DNA of 64,000 bases from an uncultured Alphaproteobacteria bacterium (GTDB lineage Bacteria > Pseudomonadota > Alphaproteobacteria > Micropepsales > Micropepsaceae): assembly GCA_902826695.1 (NCBI GenBank), contig CADEFU010000009.1, positions 121,101-185,100 of the forward strand, written 5' to 3'. The notes below the pieces were generated by a model, which was given only the letters and a program-made list of their open reading frames with translations, was not told the origin of the DNA and searched no databases. Positions 14,878 to 24,200 of the stretch are shown in pieces (within the stretch, counting starts at the first letter, position 1; every line of letters begins with the position of its first letter). A program made the position numbers and the translations under genes.

Positions 14878-15882
14878 TCAGACGTGTCCCATCACACGCT
14901 TCGGCTTGTAGGGCTCCTCCAGCGCCTTGATGTCTTCGGCGTCGAGCTTCAGCGTGAGGGCGGCGGCGGCATCTTCGAGGTGGTGGGGTTTGGAGGCGCC
15001 GATGATGGGGCTGGTGATCGCCGGCTTCGTCAGCATCCAGGCGAGCGCCACTTGCGCGTTGGGGCGGCCGTGTTTTTTCGCGATCGCCGTAACACGCTCG
15101 ACGATCTCGAAGTCTTGAGGCTGGTAGTAGAGCAAGTGGGCGAATTCGTCGGTGCCGGCGCGGGAGGTTTCGGCGTTCGTGCCCGGGGACTTTTTCGGGT
15201 TGTCGCCTTGCTTGCGGTTGCCGGTGAGGAAGCCTCTTGCGAGCGGGCTCCACGGGATGACGCCGATGCCTTCGGAGAGGCAGAGCGGGAACATCTCGCG
15301 TTCTTCTTCGCGGTAGACGAGGTTGTAGTGCGGCTGCATCGAGACGAACTGGGCGTAGCCGTTCGCGCGCTGCAGGCCCAGCATCTTCATGAATTGCCAG
15401 GCGTACATGGACGACGCGCCGATGTAGAGCGCTTTGCCCGCCTTCACGACGTCATTCAGCGCTTCGACGGTTTCTTCCATCGGGGTGTCGTGGTCGAAGC
15501 GGTGGATTTGATAGAGGTCGATGTAGTCGGTGCCGAGGCGTTTCAGGCTGGCGTCGACCGCTTCCATGATGTGTTTGCGCGAGAGGCCACGGTCGTTCGG
15601 ACCCTTGCCCATCGGCGAGAAGACTTTGGTCGCGATCACGACTTGGTCGCGCTTGGCCATCTCTTTCAACGCCCGGCCGGTGACCTCTTCACTGGCGCCG
15701 ATCGAGTAGACGTCGGCCGTGTCGAAGAAGTTGATGCCGAGGTCGAAGGCTTGCTTGAAGAAGGGGCGCGAGGCTTGCTCGTCCAAGATCCACTCGCGCC
15801 ATTTCGGGCTGCCGTAGGTCATGCAGCCGAGGCAGAGGCGGGAGACTTTGAGGCCGGTCTTTCCGAGACGTACGTAGTCCAT
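14878..15882 (-). CDS. Aldo/keto reductase
   Basis: 334 residues from the ATG at 15882, preceded by AAGGAG. The TIM-barrel NADPH-dependent oxidoreductase motifs are present: NFFDTADVY with the catalytic Asp/Tyr, ATKVFSPMG (Lys), YQIHRFD (His), and the C-terminal cofactor-binding stretch ITSPIIGASKPHHLEDA. It is of the YajO/YghZ-like type and probably reduces aldehydes or ketones. It is divergent from the D-threonine-aldolase-like gene. Confidence 0.92.
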   Translation of the reverse strand: MDYVRLGKTGLKVSRLCLGCMTYGSPKWREWILDEQASRPFFKQAFDLGINFFDTADVYSIGASEEVTGRALKEMAKRDQVVIATKVFSPMGKGPNDRGLSRKHIMEAVDASLKRLGTDYIDLYQIHRFDHDTPMEETVEALNDVVKAGKALYIGASSMYAWQFMKMLGLQRANGYAQFVSMQPHYNLVYREEEREMFPLCLSEGIGVIPWSPLARGFLTGNRKQGDNPKKSPGTNAETSRAGTDEFAHLLYYQPQDFEIVERVTAIAKKHGRPNAQVALAWMLTKPAITSPIIGASKPHHLEDAAAALTLKLDAEDIKALEEPYKPKRVMGHV

Positions 15883-16037
15883 GGCAATTCTCCTTGGGTT
15901 GCGCCATCCTTGCCTCGAAACTGAGGCTCGCGCGAGCCGTTTTGGCGATTGATCGACGCAAAGAGCCCGATTGCGAAGAAACTGTCGTGCGGGACGGCGT
16001 TTGTTGCGAAGATGCGAAAGCAGGAAGGTATCGATTG

Positions 16038-17174
16038 ATGGCGCATTTGAATTCTCCGCTCGTCGGTCAGGCCGGCGGCGCGCGCGAACTGGCGACGCCG
16101 GCGTTGGTGCTCGATCTGCGCGCTTTCGAGCGCAACGTGACCGCGATGCAGGAACACTGCAATCGCGTGGGGTTGAAGCTTCGGCCGCACGCAAAAACGC
16201 ACAAGTCGGTCGAGATCGCGCGGCGACAGCTGAAGGCCGGGGCGGTTGGTCAATGTTGCGCGAAGCTTGGCGAGGCGGAGGCTTTGGCCGCGGGCGGGAT
16301 TGAGGGGTTGCTTGTGACCTCGCCGGTCGTCACGGCACAGGCGTTCGCGCGGGTGGCGAAGCTGAACGCGAAGCTTAGCGATTTCATGATCGTCGCTGAC
16401 AGCGCGACCTGCGTTGACGGATATGAACGGGCCGGTGAGGCGTCGGGGAAGCGGCTGAAGGTGCTGGTCGACGTGGACATCGGGCTGCATCGCACTGGGA
16501 TAGCGCCGGGCGAGCCTGCGCTTGCGCTTGCGAAGAAGATCGCCGGGTCGGCGCATCTGCAGTTCGTCGGGCTGCAAGGTTATGCGGGGCAGCTGCAACA
16601 TATGCCGGCGTTCGAAGAGCGGCGGACGCAGTCGCTGGCGGCGCTGAAGCTGCTCGGTCGTACGCGCGATGCGATCATCGCCGCGGGTATCGCCTGCCCT
16701 ATCGTCTCCGGCGGTGGAACGGGTACGTTCAACATCGATGCCGAGGCGCGCGTGTTCACGGAGCTGCAGGCAGGCTCCTACATCTTTATGGACAAACAGT
16801 ATGGCGAAGTGCGGATTGCCAACGCGGCGCCGTTGCCGTTCGAGACGTCGCTCTTCGTCCAAACCTCGGTGATCAGCGCTTCGATGCCGGGGCTTGTTAC
16901 GACGGATGCGGGGCTCAAGTCGTTTGCAACCGAGGCCGGGGCGCCGATCATTCATTCGGGCGCGCCAGACGGGGCGACTTACTTTTTCTTTGGCGACGAG
17001 CAAGGCGGAATCATGCTGGGCGGCGCCGACAAGCGGCTTGCGCTTGGCGCGGCCGTCCTTTGCACCGCACCGCACTGCGATCCAACGGTCAACCTCCACG
17101 AGGCCTATCACGTTGTCGATGGCGACAGGCTCGTGGACATCTGGACGATCGAAGCGCGGGGGCGGTCGGCATAA
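16038..17174 (+). CDS. D-threonine aldolase-like PLP enzyme (alanine racemase N-terminal fold)
   Basis: 378 residues from the ATG at 16038. The N-terminal barrel has ELATPALVLDLRAFERNV and LRPHAKTHKS, the Lys being the PLP attachment site. The C-terminal beta domain has APHCDPTVNLHE, whose His/Cys-Asp pair is the metal site of D-threonine aldolases and D-serine dehydratases (DSD1 family). Possible reactions are D-threonine or 3-hydroxy-D-aspartate cleavage, or D-serine dehydration. Context does not decide among them. Confidence 0.85.
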   Translation: MAHLNSPLVGQAGGARELATPALVLDLRAFERNVTAMQEHCNRVGLKLRPHAKTHKSVEIARRQLKAGAVGQCCAKLGEAEALAAGGIEGLLVTSPVVTAQAFARVAKLNAKLSDFMIVADSATCVDGYERAGEASGKRLKVLVDVDIGLHRTGIAPGEPALALAKKIAGSAHLQFVGLQGYAGQLQHMPAFEERRTQSLAALKLLGRTRDAIIAAGIACPIVSGGGTGTFNIDAEARVFTELQAGSYIFMDKQYGEVRIANAAPLPFETSLFVQTSVISASMPGLVTTDAGLKSFATEAGAPIIHSGAPDGATYFFFGDEQGGIMLGGADKRLALGAAVLCTAPHCDPTVNLHEAYHVVDGDRLVDIWTIEARGRSA

Positions 17175-17268
17175 TCGTCGAATCTGAACCAGCTGTTCAT
17201 CGGCGGTTCATGGCGCGAGTCCGAGCATTTCGCGGGGTCTTGGGGGATGCGTGGATGGGAGCACTGAC

Positions 17269-17754
17269 ATGAAATTTTTCAGCACTTTGGTATTCGGGGC
17301 GGCGGCGCTGATTGCAGCGACGTTCGCCACGGCAGCACCGGCGAAGGCCGACAATTTCGGTGTCTATTTCGGTTCCGATGGTGTTGCGATTCAGGTGAGC
17401 AACTATGGCGGCGGGTACTACGGTGGCTACCCGGGCTATTATGGCAGCCACTACAACGGATACTACGACCCGCGGTGCCGTGACCGTTGGTATCGCAAGC
17501 ACTACCGGCACTGCCGGTATTCTCGCGGGCACAATTACTACCCGAATTACTATGGCTACAATTACCCGCGCTACAACTACCGGCACCATGGGTATCCGCG
17601 GCATCACTGGAAGCGGTCGCATCACCGTTGGCACGGCAATCGTCAAGGCTGGCATGGCAATCAGCATGGCTGGCACAGCCGCGACCGTTGGCGTGGCCAT
17701 GACGGCTGGCGAGGCAACCGCGGTCACCATCGCGGACATCGCGGCAGACATTGA
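17269..17754 (+). CDS. Exported His/Tyr/Gly-rich protein
   Basis: 161 residues from the ATG at 17269 (GGGAG before it). Clear signal peptide (about 1-27, ATAAPAKADN). The mature chain is very rich in Tyr, Gly and His: GGGYYGGYPGYYG-type repeats, then HHRWHGNRQGWHGNQHGWH repeats, and a His/Arg-rich tail. Such low-complexity exported proteins are common in alphaproteobacteria. The histidines suggest metal binding, which is inference only. A good terminator follows. Confidence 0.8.
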   Translation: MKFFSTLVFGAAALIAATFATAAPAKADNFGVYFGSDGVAIQVSNYGGGYYGGYPGYYGSHYNGYYDPRCRDRWYRKHYRHCRYSRGHNYYPNYYGYNYPRYNYRHHGYPRHHWKRSHHRWHGNRQGWHGNQHGWHSRDRWRGHDGWRGNRGHHRGHRGRH

Positions 17755-17772
17755 TCGCGTGCGATCATCGGA

Positions 17773-17802
17773 GGCCCGCTGCGGTGGCGGGCCTTCATTT
17801 TC
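17773..17802 (+). terminator. Rho-independent terminator
   Basis: GGCCCGC/GCGGGCC stem (7 bp, 7-nt loop) followed by TTCATTTT, 18 bp after the His/Tyr-rich gene. It overlaps the end of the convergent PEP-mutase-like gene by 2 bp. Confidence 0.8.
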
Positions 17803-18634
17803 AGTCGCGCTTCAGGTAGGTGCCTAAGCCGACGATTTCGTTGTAGGCGCTGAAGGTCACGCGCTCGATCGCGGGGTCGGGTTTGCCCTTGAGAAGCGCG
17901 GCGTAGGTTCGCTCCGCCGTCCTGGCGGCGGCGAGTAGGGCTGAGACCGGGAACAGCACCAAGCGGTAGCCCATGCGGCCCAGGTCGGCCGCGCTCAGCA
18001 TCGGGGTCTTGCCGTCCTCGACCATGTTGGCGACCAGCGGCACGCCCTTGAAGCGGTCGGCAACAAAGCGAAGCTCTTGTTCGCTTTGCGGAGCTTCCAC
18101 GAAGAGGATGTCGGCGCCGGCTTCGAGATAGGCGTCGGCGCGGCGAAGCGCTTCGTCCTGGCCGTGAATGGCGCGCGCGTCGGTGCGGGCGATGATCAGG
18201 AAGTCGCGGCTCGCCCGGGCACCGACGGCGGCACGGATTTTGGCGGCGCCTTCTTCGAGGGGCACGACTTCCTTGCCGTCCATGTGGCCGCAACGTTTGG
18301 GGAGCACTTGGTCTTCGAGTTGGATTGCGGCGGCACCGGCCTGTTCGTAGGCGCGCACCATGCGTTCGACGTTCGCGGTGCCGCCGTGGCCGTTGTCGCC
18401 GTCGGCGATCAGGTAGGCGGGCGTGGCTGCAGGCGCGAACGCCCGAACGCGGTCGATCATTTCGGTGGCACTGACAATGCCGATGTCGGGGACACCGAGG
18501 AGCGAGCCTGCTACTCCGAAGCCGGTCATGTAAACGGCTTCAGCGCCGGCGCGGGCGGCGATGCGAGCCGTCAGCGCGTCATAGGCGCCAGGCGCGATGA
18601 GAACGCCCTGTTGAAGACGGTCGCGGAGCGTCAT
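17801..18634 (-). CDS. Isocitrate lyase / PEP mutase superfamily enzyme
   Basis: 277 residues. The barrel has IADGDNGHGG (metal-binding Asp), QLEDQVLPKRCGHMDGKE (the KxCGH catalytic signature) and IIARTDARAIHG. These match 2-methylisocitrate lyase and carboxyphosphonoenolpyruvate mutase-like enzymes, including oxaloacetate decarboxylases. Substrate is uncertain. It is the last gene on the minus strand after yacG (1-bp gap), although function does not link it to that unit. Confidence 0.88.
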   Translation of the reverse strand: MTLRDRLQQGVLIAPGAYDALTARIAARAGAEAVYMTGFGVAGSLLGVPDIGIVSATEMIDRVRAFAPAATPAYLIADGDNGHGGTANVERMVRAYEQAGAAAIQLEDQVLPKRCGHMDGKEVVPLEEGAAKIRAAVGARASRDFLIIARTDARAIHGQDEALRRADAYLEAGADILFVEAPQSEQELRFVADRFKGVPLVANMVEDGKTPMLSAADLGRMGYRLVLFPVSALLAAARTAERTYAALLKGKPDPAIERVTFSAYNEIVGLGTYLKRD

Positions 18635-18635
18635 C

Positions 18636-18806
18636 CTACTCGTCGTCCTTGACGACGTCGGGAACTCTTTCTTCGGCTGGGATGGCGTAGGCGCCGTTGA
18701 GCCAGCGGGAGAGATCTACGTCGGCGCAGCGTTTGGAACAGAACGGGCGGAAACGTTCTTCCGTCTCTTTCTTGCACATCGGGCAGTGGCGGGTCGGCGT
18801 CGTCAT
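18636..18806 (-). CDS. yacG: DNA gyrase inhibitor YacG, zinc protein
   Basis: 56 residues. CPMC near the N-terminus and FCSKRC form the zinc ribbon, followed by DLSRWLNGAYAIP, the family signature. YacG binds gyrase and inhibits it. Its ATG overlaps the stop of the RNase G gene (ATGA), indicating coupling. Its size matches the family. Confidence 0.93.
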   Translation of the reverse strand: MTTPTRHCPMCKKETEERFRPFCSKRCADVDLSRWLNGAYAIPAEERVPDVVKDDE

Positions 18807-20302
18807 TGGTCGGCTCCGACGTCGAACTGGTTGCGTGCAAAGTTCGTGCGCGGCTCGAAGCGAATGCCTGCGCCGGCGTGACGGCGGAGCGATTGCTTCA
18901 GGTCGTCGCCTTGCGCTTCTATCCACTTGATGACTTCGGGGGCGGCGTAGACCACAAGCTTCGCACCGGGACGGGCCTTCGCTTCACGGGCGACGCGGCG
19001 AAGCAGTTCGGCAGCGACCGTCACGACCGTCTTGATGCGGCCGTGGCCGTGGCAGGGGTCGCAGACTTCGGAGAAGAGCTTTGCGAGCGGTTCGCGGACG
19101 CGCTTTCGCGTCATCTCGACGAGGCCGAATTCGGACATCGGCAGGATCTGCGTCGGCGTGCGATCTTTCGAAACGCTCTCGGCCAGAACGGTGAGCACCT
19201 GACCGATGTTTTCGGGTTCGCCGAGGTGAATGAAGTCGATCACGATCAGACCGCCGATGCCGCGCAGGCGAAGCTGTCGCCCGATTTCGGCGGCTGCTTC
19301 GAGGTTGGTTTTCAGCGACGTTTGTTCGAGGCCGGTCGCTTCGGTGTAGCTGCCGGAGTTTACGTCGATCGAGGTCAGCGCCTCGGTCGTTTCGAGCGTG
19401 ATCCAGCCGCCGGATGGAAGCCGCACGCGCGGCTGCAGCAGGGCCTCTATCTCGCCTTCGATGTTGTGCTGGTCGAAGAGTTCGCCGGGGCCGTTGAAGA
19501 GCTGAATCTTATCGACCGCATCGGGCATCGCGCGGGCGGCGTAGGCGCGGGCTTGGGCGACGGCTTCCGCGTTGTCGATGAGCACGCGGTCGGTGGTGTC
19601 GTCTACGCCGTCGCGCATGGTGCGTTCGACGGGGTCGAGGTCGTGGTAGATCGTGGCGGGCAGCTTCGCCATGTGGCGGCGGGCTTGGATCGCGCGCCAT
19701 TCGTCGCCGAGGCGGGCGATGTCGGAGGCAATGTCGTCGCGGCTGGCGGACAGCGCCGCTGTGCGGACGATGTAGCCGGCACCGGCTGCGGCGCGCGGGT
19801 CGTTCGCCGCAATGTCGGTGAGCAAGTCGGTCAGACGTTTGCGCTCGGCTTCGTCTTCGATGCGGCGCGAGAGTGCGATGCCGGATTGGTTCGGCACGAG
19901 CACGACGAGGCGGCCCGGGATCGTGACGTTCGCGGACAGGCGCGCGCCCTTATCGCTGATTGGGTCTTTGATGACTTGCACCACGACCGCTTCGCCTTCG
20001 CGCACGCATTTCGTGATGCAGGGTTGGTCCATGAAGCTTGGCAACTCCGCGAGGCAGCGCGCTTCGCGGGCCGCGAGGAATCCTGCCTTGTCCAAACCCA
20101 GGTCGACGAAGGCCGCTTGCATGCCGGGAAGCACGCGCTGCACGCGCCCCAGCATGATGTTGCCGAGCAGGCGATGGCCGTGGCGGCCTTCGCGGCCGCT
20201 TTCGGCTGTGCGTTCGATGAAGAGCTCGCTCAAGCGCGCTTCATCGACCATTGCGACCCGCGTCTCGGCGAGGCCGACATTGATCAAAACTTCGGAAGCC
20301 AA
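18803..20302 (-). CDS. rng: Ribonuclease E/G family (RNase G)
   Basis: About 499 residues with only the catalytic core, as in RNase G, without the long RNase E C-terminal scaffold. An S1-like domain (NIMLGRVQRVLPGMQAAFVDLG) is at the N-terminus. The DNase I-like active site is present (TSIDVNSGSYT, then GGLIVIDFIHL). The Zn-link CDPCHGHGRIKT allows dimerisation. It processes rRNA and mRNA. The frame starts at a TTG (20302); no upstream ATG in frame is usable and the Shine-Dalgarno is weak. It is part of the conserved maf-rng-yacG order. Confidence 0.93.
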   Translation of the reverse strand: MASEVLINVGLAETRVAMVDEARLSELFIERTAESGREGRHGHRLLGNIMLGRVQRVLPGMQAAFVDLGLDKAGFLAAREARCLAELPSFMDQPCITKCVREGEAVVVQVIKDPISDKGARLSANVTIPGRLVVLVPNQSGIALSRRIEDEAERKRLTDLLTDIAANDPRAAAGAGYIVRTAALSASRDDIASDIARLGDEWRAIQARRHMAKLPATIYHDLDPVERTMRDGVDDTTDRVLIDNAEAVAQARAYAARAMPDAVDKIQLFNGPGELFDQHNIEGEIEALLQPRVRLPSGGWITLETTEALTSIDVNSGSYTEATGLEQTSLKTNLEAAAEIGRQLRLRGIGGLIVIDFIHLGEPENIGQVLTVLAESVSKDRTPTQILPMSEFGLVEMTRKRVREPLAKLFSEVCDPCHGHGRIKTVVTVAAELLRRVAREAKARPGAKLVVYAAPEVIKWIEAQGDDLKQSLRRHAGAGIRFEPRTNFARNQFDVGADQ

Positions 20303-20348
20303 CGGAGTACCAAAAGCAAAGTTGCGATTGCGCCTAGTCTAGCAAGGT

Positions 20349-20921
20349 TCACGCGGCGCCGCATGCCTTAAGCAAGTGCAATGTTTCCGTCAGTGGCAGG
20401 CCCACAACGTTGGTGTACGAGCCGTTGATCGTTCGAACAAAGGCTGCAGCGCGGCCCTGGATCGCATAGCCGCCGGCTTTGCCCAATCCCTCGGCAGATT
20501 CCGCGTAAACGCCGATTTCTTGCGCATCGAGACTGCGAAACACGACCTTTGTTTCAACAACGCGGGTGCGGAGCTTGCCCGTGCTGTCGATCAGCGCGAC
20601 CGCGGTGATCACGGTATGGCGGCGGCCTGCGAGAAGAGCGAGGCACTTCGTGACGGTGGCGTCATCTTCTGCTTTAGGGAGAATGCGTCGCCCGCACGCC
20701 ACAACGGTGTCGGCAGCGAGAACCAGCGTATTCGGTTTGCGCGCGTGAACGGTGCGCGCTTTCTCCGTCGCGATGCGCAATGCATGGGGACGCGGAAGTT
20801 CTCGCGGACGCGCACTTTCGTCGATGTCAGCAGGTTCGATATGCGCGGGGCGGATGCCGATCTGCTCGAGCAGTGCTAGGCGGCGCGGGCTGGCGCTGGC
20901 GAGGATGAAGGGTGCTGGCAT
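20349..20921 (-). CDS. maf: Maf nucleotide pyrophosphatase
   Basis: 190 residues from the ATG at 20921, with GGAG in front. FILASASPRRLALLEQIG is the Maf signature, with IATEKA and LAADTVVACG (catalytic Asp) after it. Maf proteins hydrolyse non-canonical nucleoside triphosphates and affect septation. An alternative ATG nine codons upstream is possible. It is placed between infA and rng as in other alphaproteobacteria. Confidence 0.94.
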   Translation of the reverse strand: MPAPFILASASPRRLALLEQIGIRPAHIEPADIDESARPRELPRPHALRIATEKARTVHARKPNTLVLAADTVVACGRRILPKAEDDATVTKCLALLAGRRHTVITAVALIDSTGKLRTRVVETKVVFRSLDAQEIGVYAESAEGLGKAGGYAIQGRAAAFVRTINGSYTNVVGLPLTETLHLLKACGAA

Positions 20922-20959
20922 GCGCTCCGCGCTTCGATCCCCCGTCACGACGAACGGCG

Positions 20960-21178
20960 TTACTTACTGCGATAGACGATCCGGCCCTTTGTCAGATCGT
21001 ACGGCGTCATTTCGACGGTGACCTTATCGCCAGCGAGGACACGAATGCGGTTCTTGCGCATCTTGCCTGCGGTGTGGGCGATCACGATGTGCTCGTTATC
21101 GAGTTTCACGCGGAAGGTTGCGTTCGGGAGAAGCTCCACGACGGTGCCTTCAAAACTGAGCAGTTCTTCTTTTGCCAT
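20960..21178 (-). CDS. infA: Translation initiation factor IF-1
   Basis: 72 residues, the usual IF-1 length. An S1/OB-fold protein: [38 protein letters not shown] and LTKGRIVYR are diagnostic. AAGGA lies 7 nt before the ATG. It binds the 30S A site during initiation. Confidence 0.98.
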   Translation of the reverse strand: MAKEELLSFEGTVVELLPNATFRVKLDNEHIVIAHTAGKMRKNRIRVLAGDKVTVEMTPYDLTKGRIVYRSK

Positions 21179-21274
21179 TCGGTCCTTCAAACTCAGGCAG
21201 GGCGGGCAGGATGCCGACGCTCCCGACGAAAATCGCGCGGAGAATGGTGACGGCCCCGCCCAAAAGCAAGCGAA

Positions 21275-21736
21275 TTAGGCCTCTGGCGCGGGGCGCGCGG
21301 CGAAACGCTCCTTCAAAAAGCGGAGAATTGTGTCGCGGGCTTCGCGGTAGGCCGCCAGGCGCTGTTCGCGCGAGCCTTCAAAGGCCGAAGGGTCGGGGAC
21401 TTTCCAGTACTCGACTTCGACCGCCATCGCGTGCGTCAACTCGAGCGCTTTGTGCCGGGCCTGCGGGCTCAACGTGATGATGAGGTCGAACGACGTGTCG
21501 GCAAGGGTCTCAAAGGTTTTCGGGTGGAGGTGCGAGAGGTCGATGCCGATCTCGTCCATTACCTCGACGGCGAGCGGGTCAAGCACGCCTTCACGTACGC
21601 CGCAGGATTCGACATAGACGTGTTTGCCGAACAGGTGCTTCATCAGGGCCGCTGCCATCGGCGAACGGATCGCGTTCATGCTGCAGGAAAACAGCACCGC
21701 GTCGGGCAAGTCTTCGCCGTTCGGCCCCTTCACCAT
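21275..21736 (-). CDS. Low-molecular-weight phosphatase / arsenate-reductase-like protein
   Basis: 153 residues. The P-loop is CSMNAIRS (Cx5R), unusually near residue 18. The later VPDPSAFEGSREQRL contains the general-acid DP motif of LMW protein tyrosine phosphatases. It lies between UPF0262 and infA as in the conserved alphaproteobacterial cluster. It could dephosphorylate tyrosine or act on another small phosphoester. Confidence 0.85.
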   Translation of the reverse strand: MVKGPNGEDLPDAVLFSCSMNAIRSPMAAALMKHLFGKHVYVESCGVREGVLDPLAVEVMDEIGIDLSHLHPKTFETLADTSFDLIITLSPQARHKALELTHAMAVEVEYWKVPDPSAFEGSREQRLAAYREARDTILRFLKERFAARPAPEA

Positions 21737-21740
21737 CGGC

Positions 21741-22223
21741 TCACACCTTTACGTGCAGCGCGCAGATAAGCGTGAAGAGGCGGCGCGCCGTGTCGTGATC
21801 GACGGCGATCTTGCCGGTGAGCCGGTCACGCAGGAGCTGCGAGCCTTCGTCGTGGAGGCCGCGGCGGCCCATGTCGATAGCTTCGATCTGCGACGGCGAT
21901 GCAGAGCGGATCGCCTGATAGTAGGTATCGCACACGACGAAGTAATCGCGGATCACGCGCTTCAATGGCGTGAGCGAGAGCACGTGAGTTGCATGCGTGT
22001 CGCCGCCTTCGTGTGCGACCTGGAAGACGAGGCGGTTTTCCTGCACGCCGAGCTTTAGGACGAACGGGCCGCCGGCCGCGCCCTCGGGCGCGAAGTGGTT
22101 TTGTTCGAGAAGGTCGAAGATCGCGATGCGGCGCTCATGCTCCACGTCCGGGCCGCGGGGCGCGATCGAAGCCTCGTCCAAGATCACGTCAATGAGGCGC
22201 GTTGGCGGTTTTTCGTCCGTCAT
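21741..22223 (-). CDS. UPF0262 family protein
   Basis: 160 residues. [30 protein letters not shown] is the family N-terminus, and [25 protein letters not shown] is conserved in the middle. Function unknown. The start overlaps the hisD stop by 4 bp and the stop is 4 bp before the phosphatase start, so translation is coupled. It is restricted largely to alphaproteobacteria. Confidence 0.9.
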   Translation of the reverse strand: MTDEKPPTRLIDVILDEASIAPRGPDVEHERRIAIFDLLEQNHFAPEGAAGGPFVLKLGVQENRLVFQVAHEGGDTHATHVLSLTPLKRVIRDYFVVCDTYYQAIRSASPSQIEAIDMGRRGLHDEGSQLLRDRLTGKIAVDHDTARRLFTLICALHVKV

Positions 22224-23509
22224 CGGTTCAAGCGAATGCGAATGGAGCGGGCGTGCGCATCGAGACCCTCGGCATCGGCGAGCGTGGCCGCGCTTTCGCC
22301 CAAGGCGGCGAGGCCCTCGCGGGTGCAGCCGATGATCGTCGTGCGCTTCATGAAGTCGAGAACGGAAAGGCCGGAAGAGAATCGCGCGGCACGCGCCGTT
22401 GGGAGCACGTGGTTTGGACCTGCCACGTAGTCGCCGATCGCTTCCGGCGTATGGGCGCTCAGGAAGATCGCGCCGGCGTGGCGGATGCGCGCGGCCAATG
22501 CTTCGGGGTTGGTGACGCAGAGCTGCAGATGCTCGGCAGCGATGCGGTCGGCGAGCGCGGGGGCCTCGTCAAGCGAGTTGACGACGATGATGGCGCCATG
22601 TCTCGCCCAACTCGCGCGCGCGATCGTTTCGCGGGGTAAGACCCCAAGCTGGCGCTCGACCTCGGCTTCGACGGCGCGTGCGAACGCTTCATCATCGGTG
22701 ATGAGGATGCTCTGCGCCGCCTCGTCGTGCTCGGCTTGCGCGAGAAGGTCGGCGGCGAGCCAGGCGGGGTTGTTTGTTTTGTCGGCGATGATCAGGACTT
22801 CGGACGGGCCTGCGATCGAGTCGATGCCGACATGGCCGAAGACTTGGCGCTTGGCCGCCGCGACATAGGCGTTGCCGGGGCCGACGATCTTGTCCACGGG
22901 CGCGATGGTTTTGGTGCCGTAAGCAAGTGCGGCCACGGCTTGCGCTCCGCCGATGCGGTAGATCTCGGTGACGCCCGCGAGGTCGCAGGCGGCGAGTACC
23001 AGTGGGTTCAGCTTACCCTCGGGGGCAGGCGTCGCAGCGACGAGACGCTTAACGCCGGCGAGCTTTGCCGGGATCGCGTTCATCAGCACGCTCGACGGGT
23101 AGGCCGCGAGGCCGCCGGGGATGTATAAGCCCGCCGCGTCAACAGCCGTCCACCGGGCGCCGAGGGTGACGCCGGCGGCATCGGTGTATCGGTCGTCGGT
23201 GGGCTTGTGGCGCGCGTGGAAAGATTCGATGCGGGCGGCGGCGTGCTTCAGCGCGTCGAGCGTTGCGGATGAGACTTGCGCCTTCGCAGCGGCAACTTCG
23301 GCGGGGCTCACACGCAGGTTTGCCGATGTGAGATCGAAGCGGTCGAAGCGCTTCGTGAGCTCGAACAGGGCTGAGTCGCCATGCGCTTGCACGTCGGCAA
23401 TGATTGTAGCGACGGCTTGGCCGACATCGGCTGCGGTTTCGCGCTTCTCGGCAAGCAGGCCCGCAAAGGCGACTGCGAAGTCTTTGTGCGATGTTGAGAA
23501 GTGACGCAT
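22220..23509 (-). CDS. hisD: Histidinol dehydrogenase
   Basis: 429 residues from the ATG at 23509. It catalyses the last two steps of histidine synthesis (histidinol to histidine, NAD+, Zn2+). [27 protein letters not shown], the zinc ligands in [11 protein letters not shown] and [10 protein letters not shown], and the catalytic AEHLQ are present. Other his genes are absent nearby; hisD in this murA-infA cluster is normal for the class. Confidence 0.97.
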   Translation of the reverse strand: MRHFSTSHKDFAVAFAGLLAEKRETAADVGQAVATIIADVQAHGDSALFELTKRFDRFDLTSANLRVSPAEVAAAKAQVSSATLDALKHAAARIESFHARHKPTDDRYTDAAGVTLGARWTAVDAAGLYIPGGLAAYPSSVLMNAIPAKLAGVKRLVAATPAPEGKLNPLVLAACDLAGVTEIYRIGGAQAVAALAYGTKTIAPVDKIVGPGNAYVAAAKRQVFGHVGIDSIAGPSEVLIIADKTNNPAWLAADLLAQAEHDEAAQSILITDDEAFARAVEAEVERQLGVLPRETIARASWARHGAIIVVNSLDEAPALADRIAAEHLQLCVTNPEALAARIRHAGAIFLSAHTPEAIGDYVAGPNHVLPTARAARFSSGLSVLDFMKRTTIIGCTREGLAALGESAATLADAEGLDAHARSIRIRLNR

Positions 23510-23591
23510 CGCGCTCAACCGGGAGCGCCGGCTTGCCGCCGGCACTTTCCTTCGACGCGCTCTCTAGCGAAGGGGGCCCGCGCTTGCAGGG

Positions 23592-24059
23592 TCATCCTTC
23601 GACCTCGTGCGCGGGCTTGCTCTTTGTGGACCATGGGGCGGAAATGTCCGTCAGCCAGGCATCCAGGCACTCGACGTCGAGCTTGATCGCGCCGCCGCCG
23701 GCGAAGGTGAGAGTGACCGTGCCGCTGAGGTCGGCCTTTGGTTCGAAGGCGAGTGTCAGGAGGGCGGCTAACGCTTCAGTGTTCGCGAGGCGCAGTCCGC
23801 TTGTCTGCACGCGCGTTACGGCATCGAAGTGGAGCGCGGCACGAACGCGGCGAAAGGGGGCGTTTTTGTCCGCCTTGGCGCCTTTGCCTTTCTCCGCTTC
23901 GACGTCTTCCCACATGAAGCGGTTGAACAGGAGTGCAAAGCGGCGGTTCGCCTTTTCGAAGCCGATGTCGCTCATCTTCACGAGCGCGTCCTGCAAATGG
24001 GCGGCGATCACGCTGAGGTCGAGCGTGTCAATGGCGCGGAGGCGAAGAGCGGTCGTCAT
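23592..24059 (-). CDS. DUF2948 family protein
   Basis: 155 residues from the ATG at 24059. LRLRAIDTLDLSVIAAHLQDALVKMSDIGF and FALLFNRFMWED are characteristic of this alphaproteobacterial family, which always sits between murA and hisD. Function unknown. A longer upstream frame would read through the palindromic repeat at 24095-24200 and is rejected. Confidence 0.88.
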   Translation of the reverse strand: MTTALRLRAIDTLDLSVIAAHLQDALVKMSDIGFEKANRRFALLFNRFMWEDVEAEKGKGAKADKNAPFRRVRAALHFDAVTRVQTSGLRLANTEALAALLTLAFEPKADLSGTVTLTFAGGGAIKLDVECLDAWLTDISAPWSTKSKPAHEVEG

Positions 24060-24094
24060 GGGCGCGGAAAGTGCCGAAGTTGCGCGCGCTGCGC

Positions 24095-24200
24095 AAGTCT
24101 GGGAGCGCGGGCGTCCCGCCCGCTCTTTACCGACTCTACGCCCGGCTGTGTGCTGGAGATGCTGTGAAGAGCAGGCGGGACCGCCCGCGCTCCCAGACTT
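24095..24200. repeat. Palindromic repeat, AGTCTGGGAGCGCGGGCG family, copy 1
   Basis: Arms of about 34 bp, nearly perfect, separated by about 40 bp. The right arm abuts the murA stop codon. A second copy lies inside the helicase gene at 55357-55461. Confidence 0.9.
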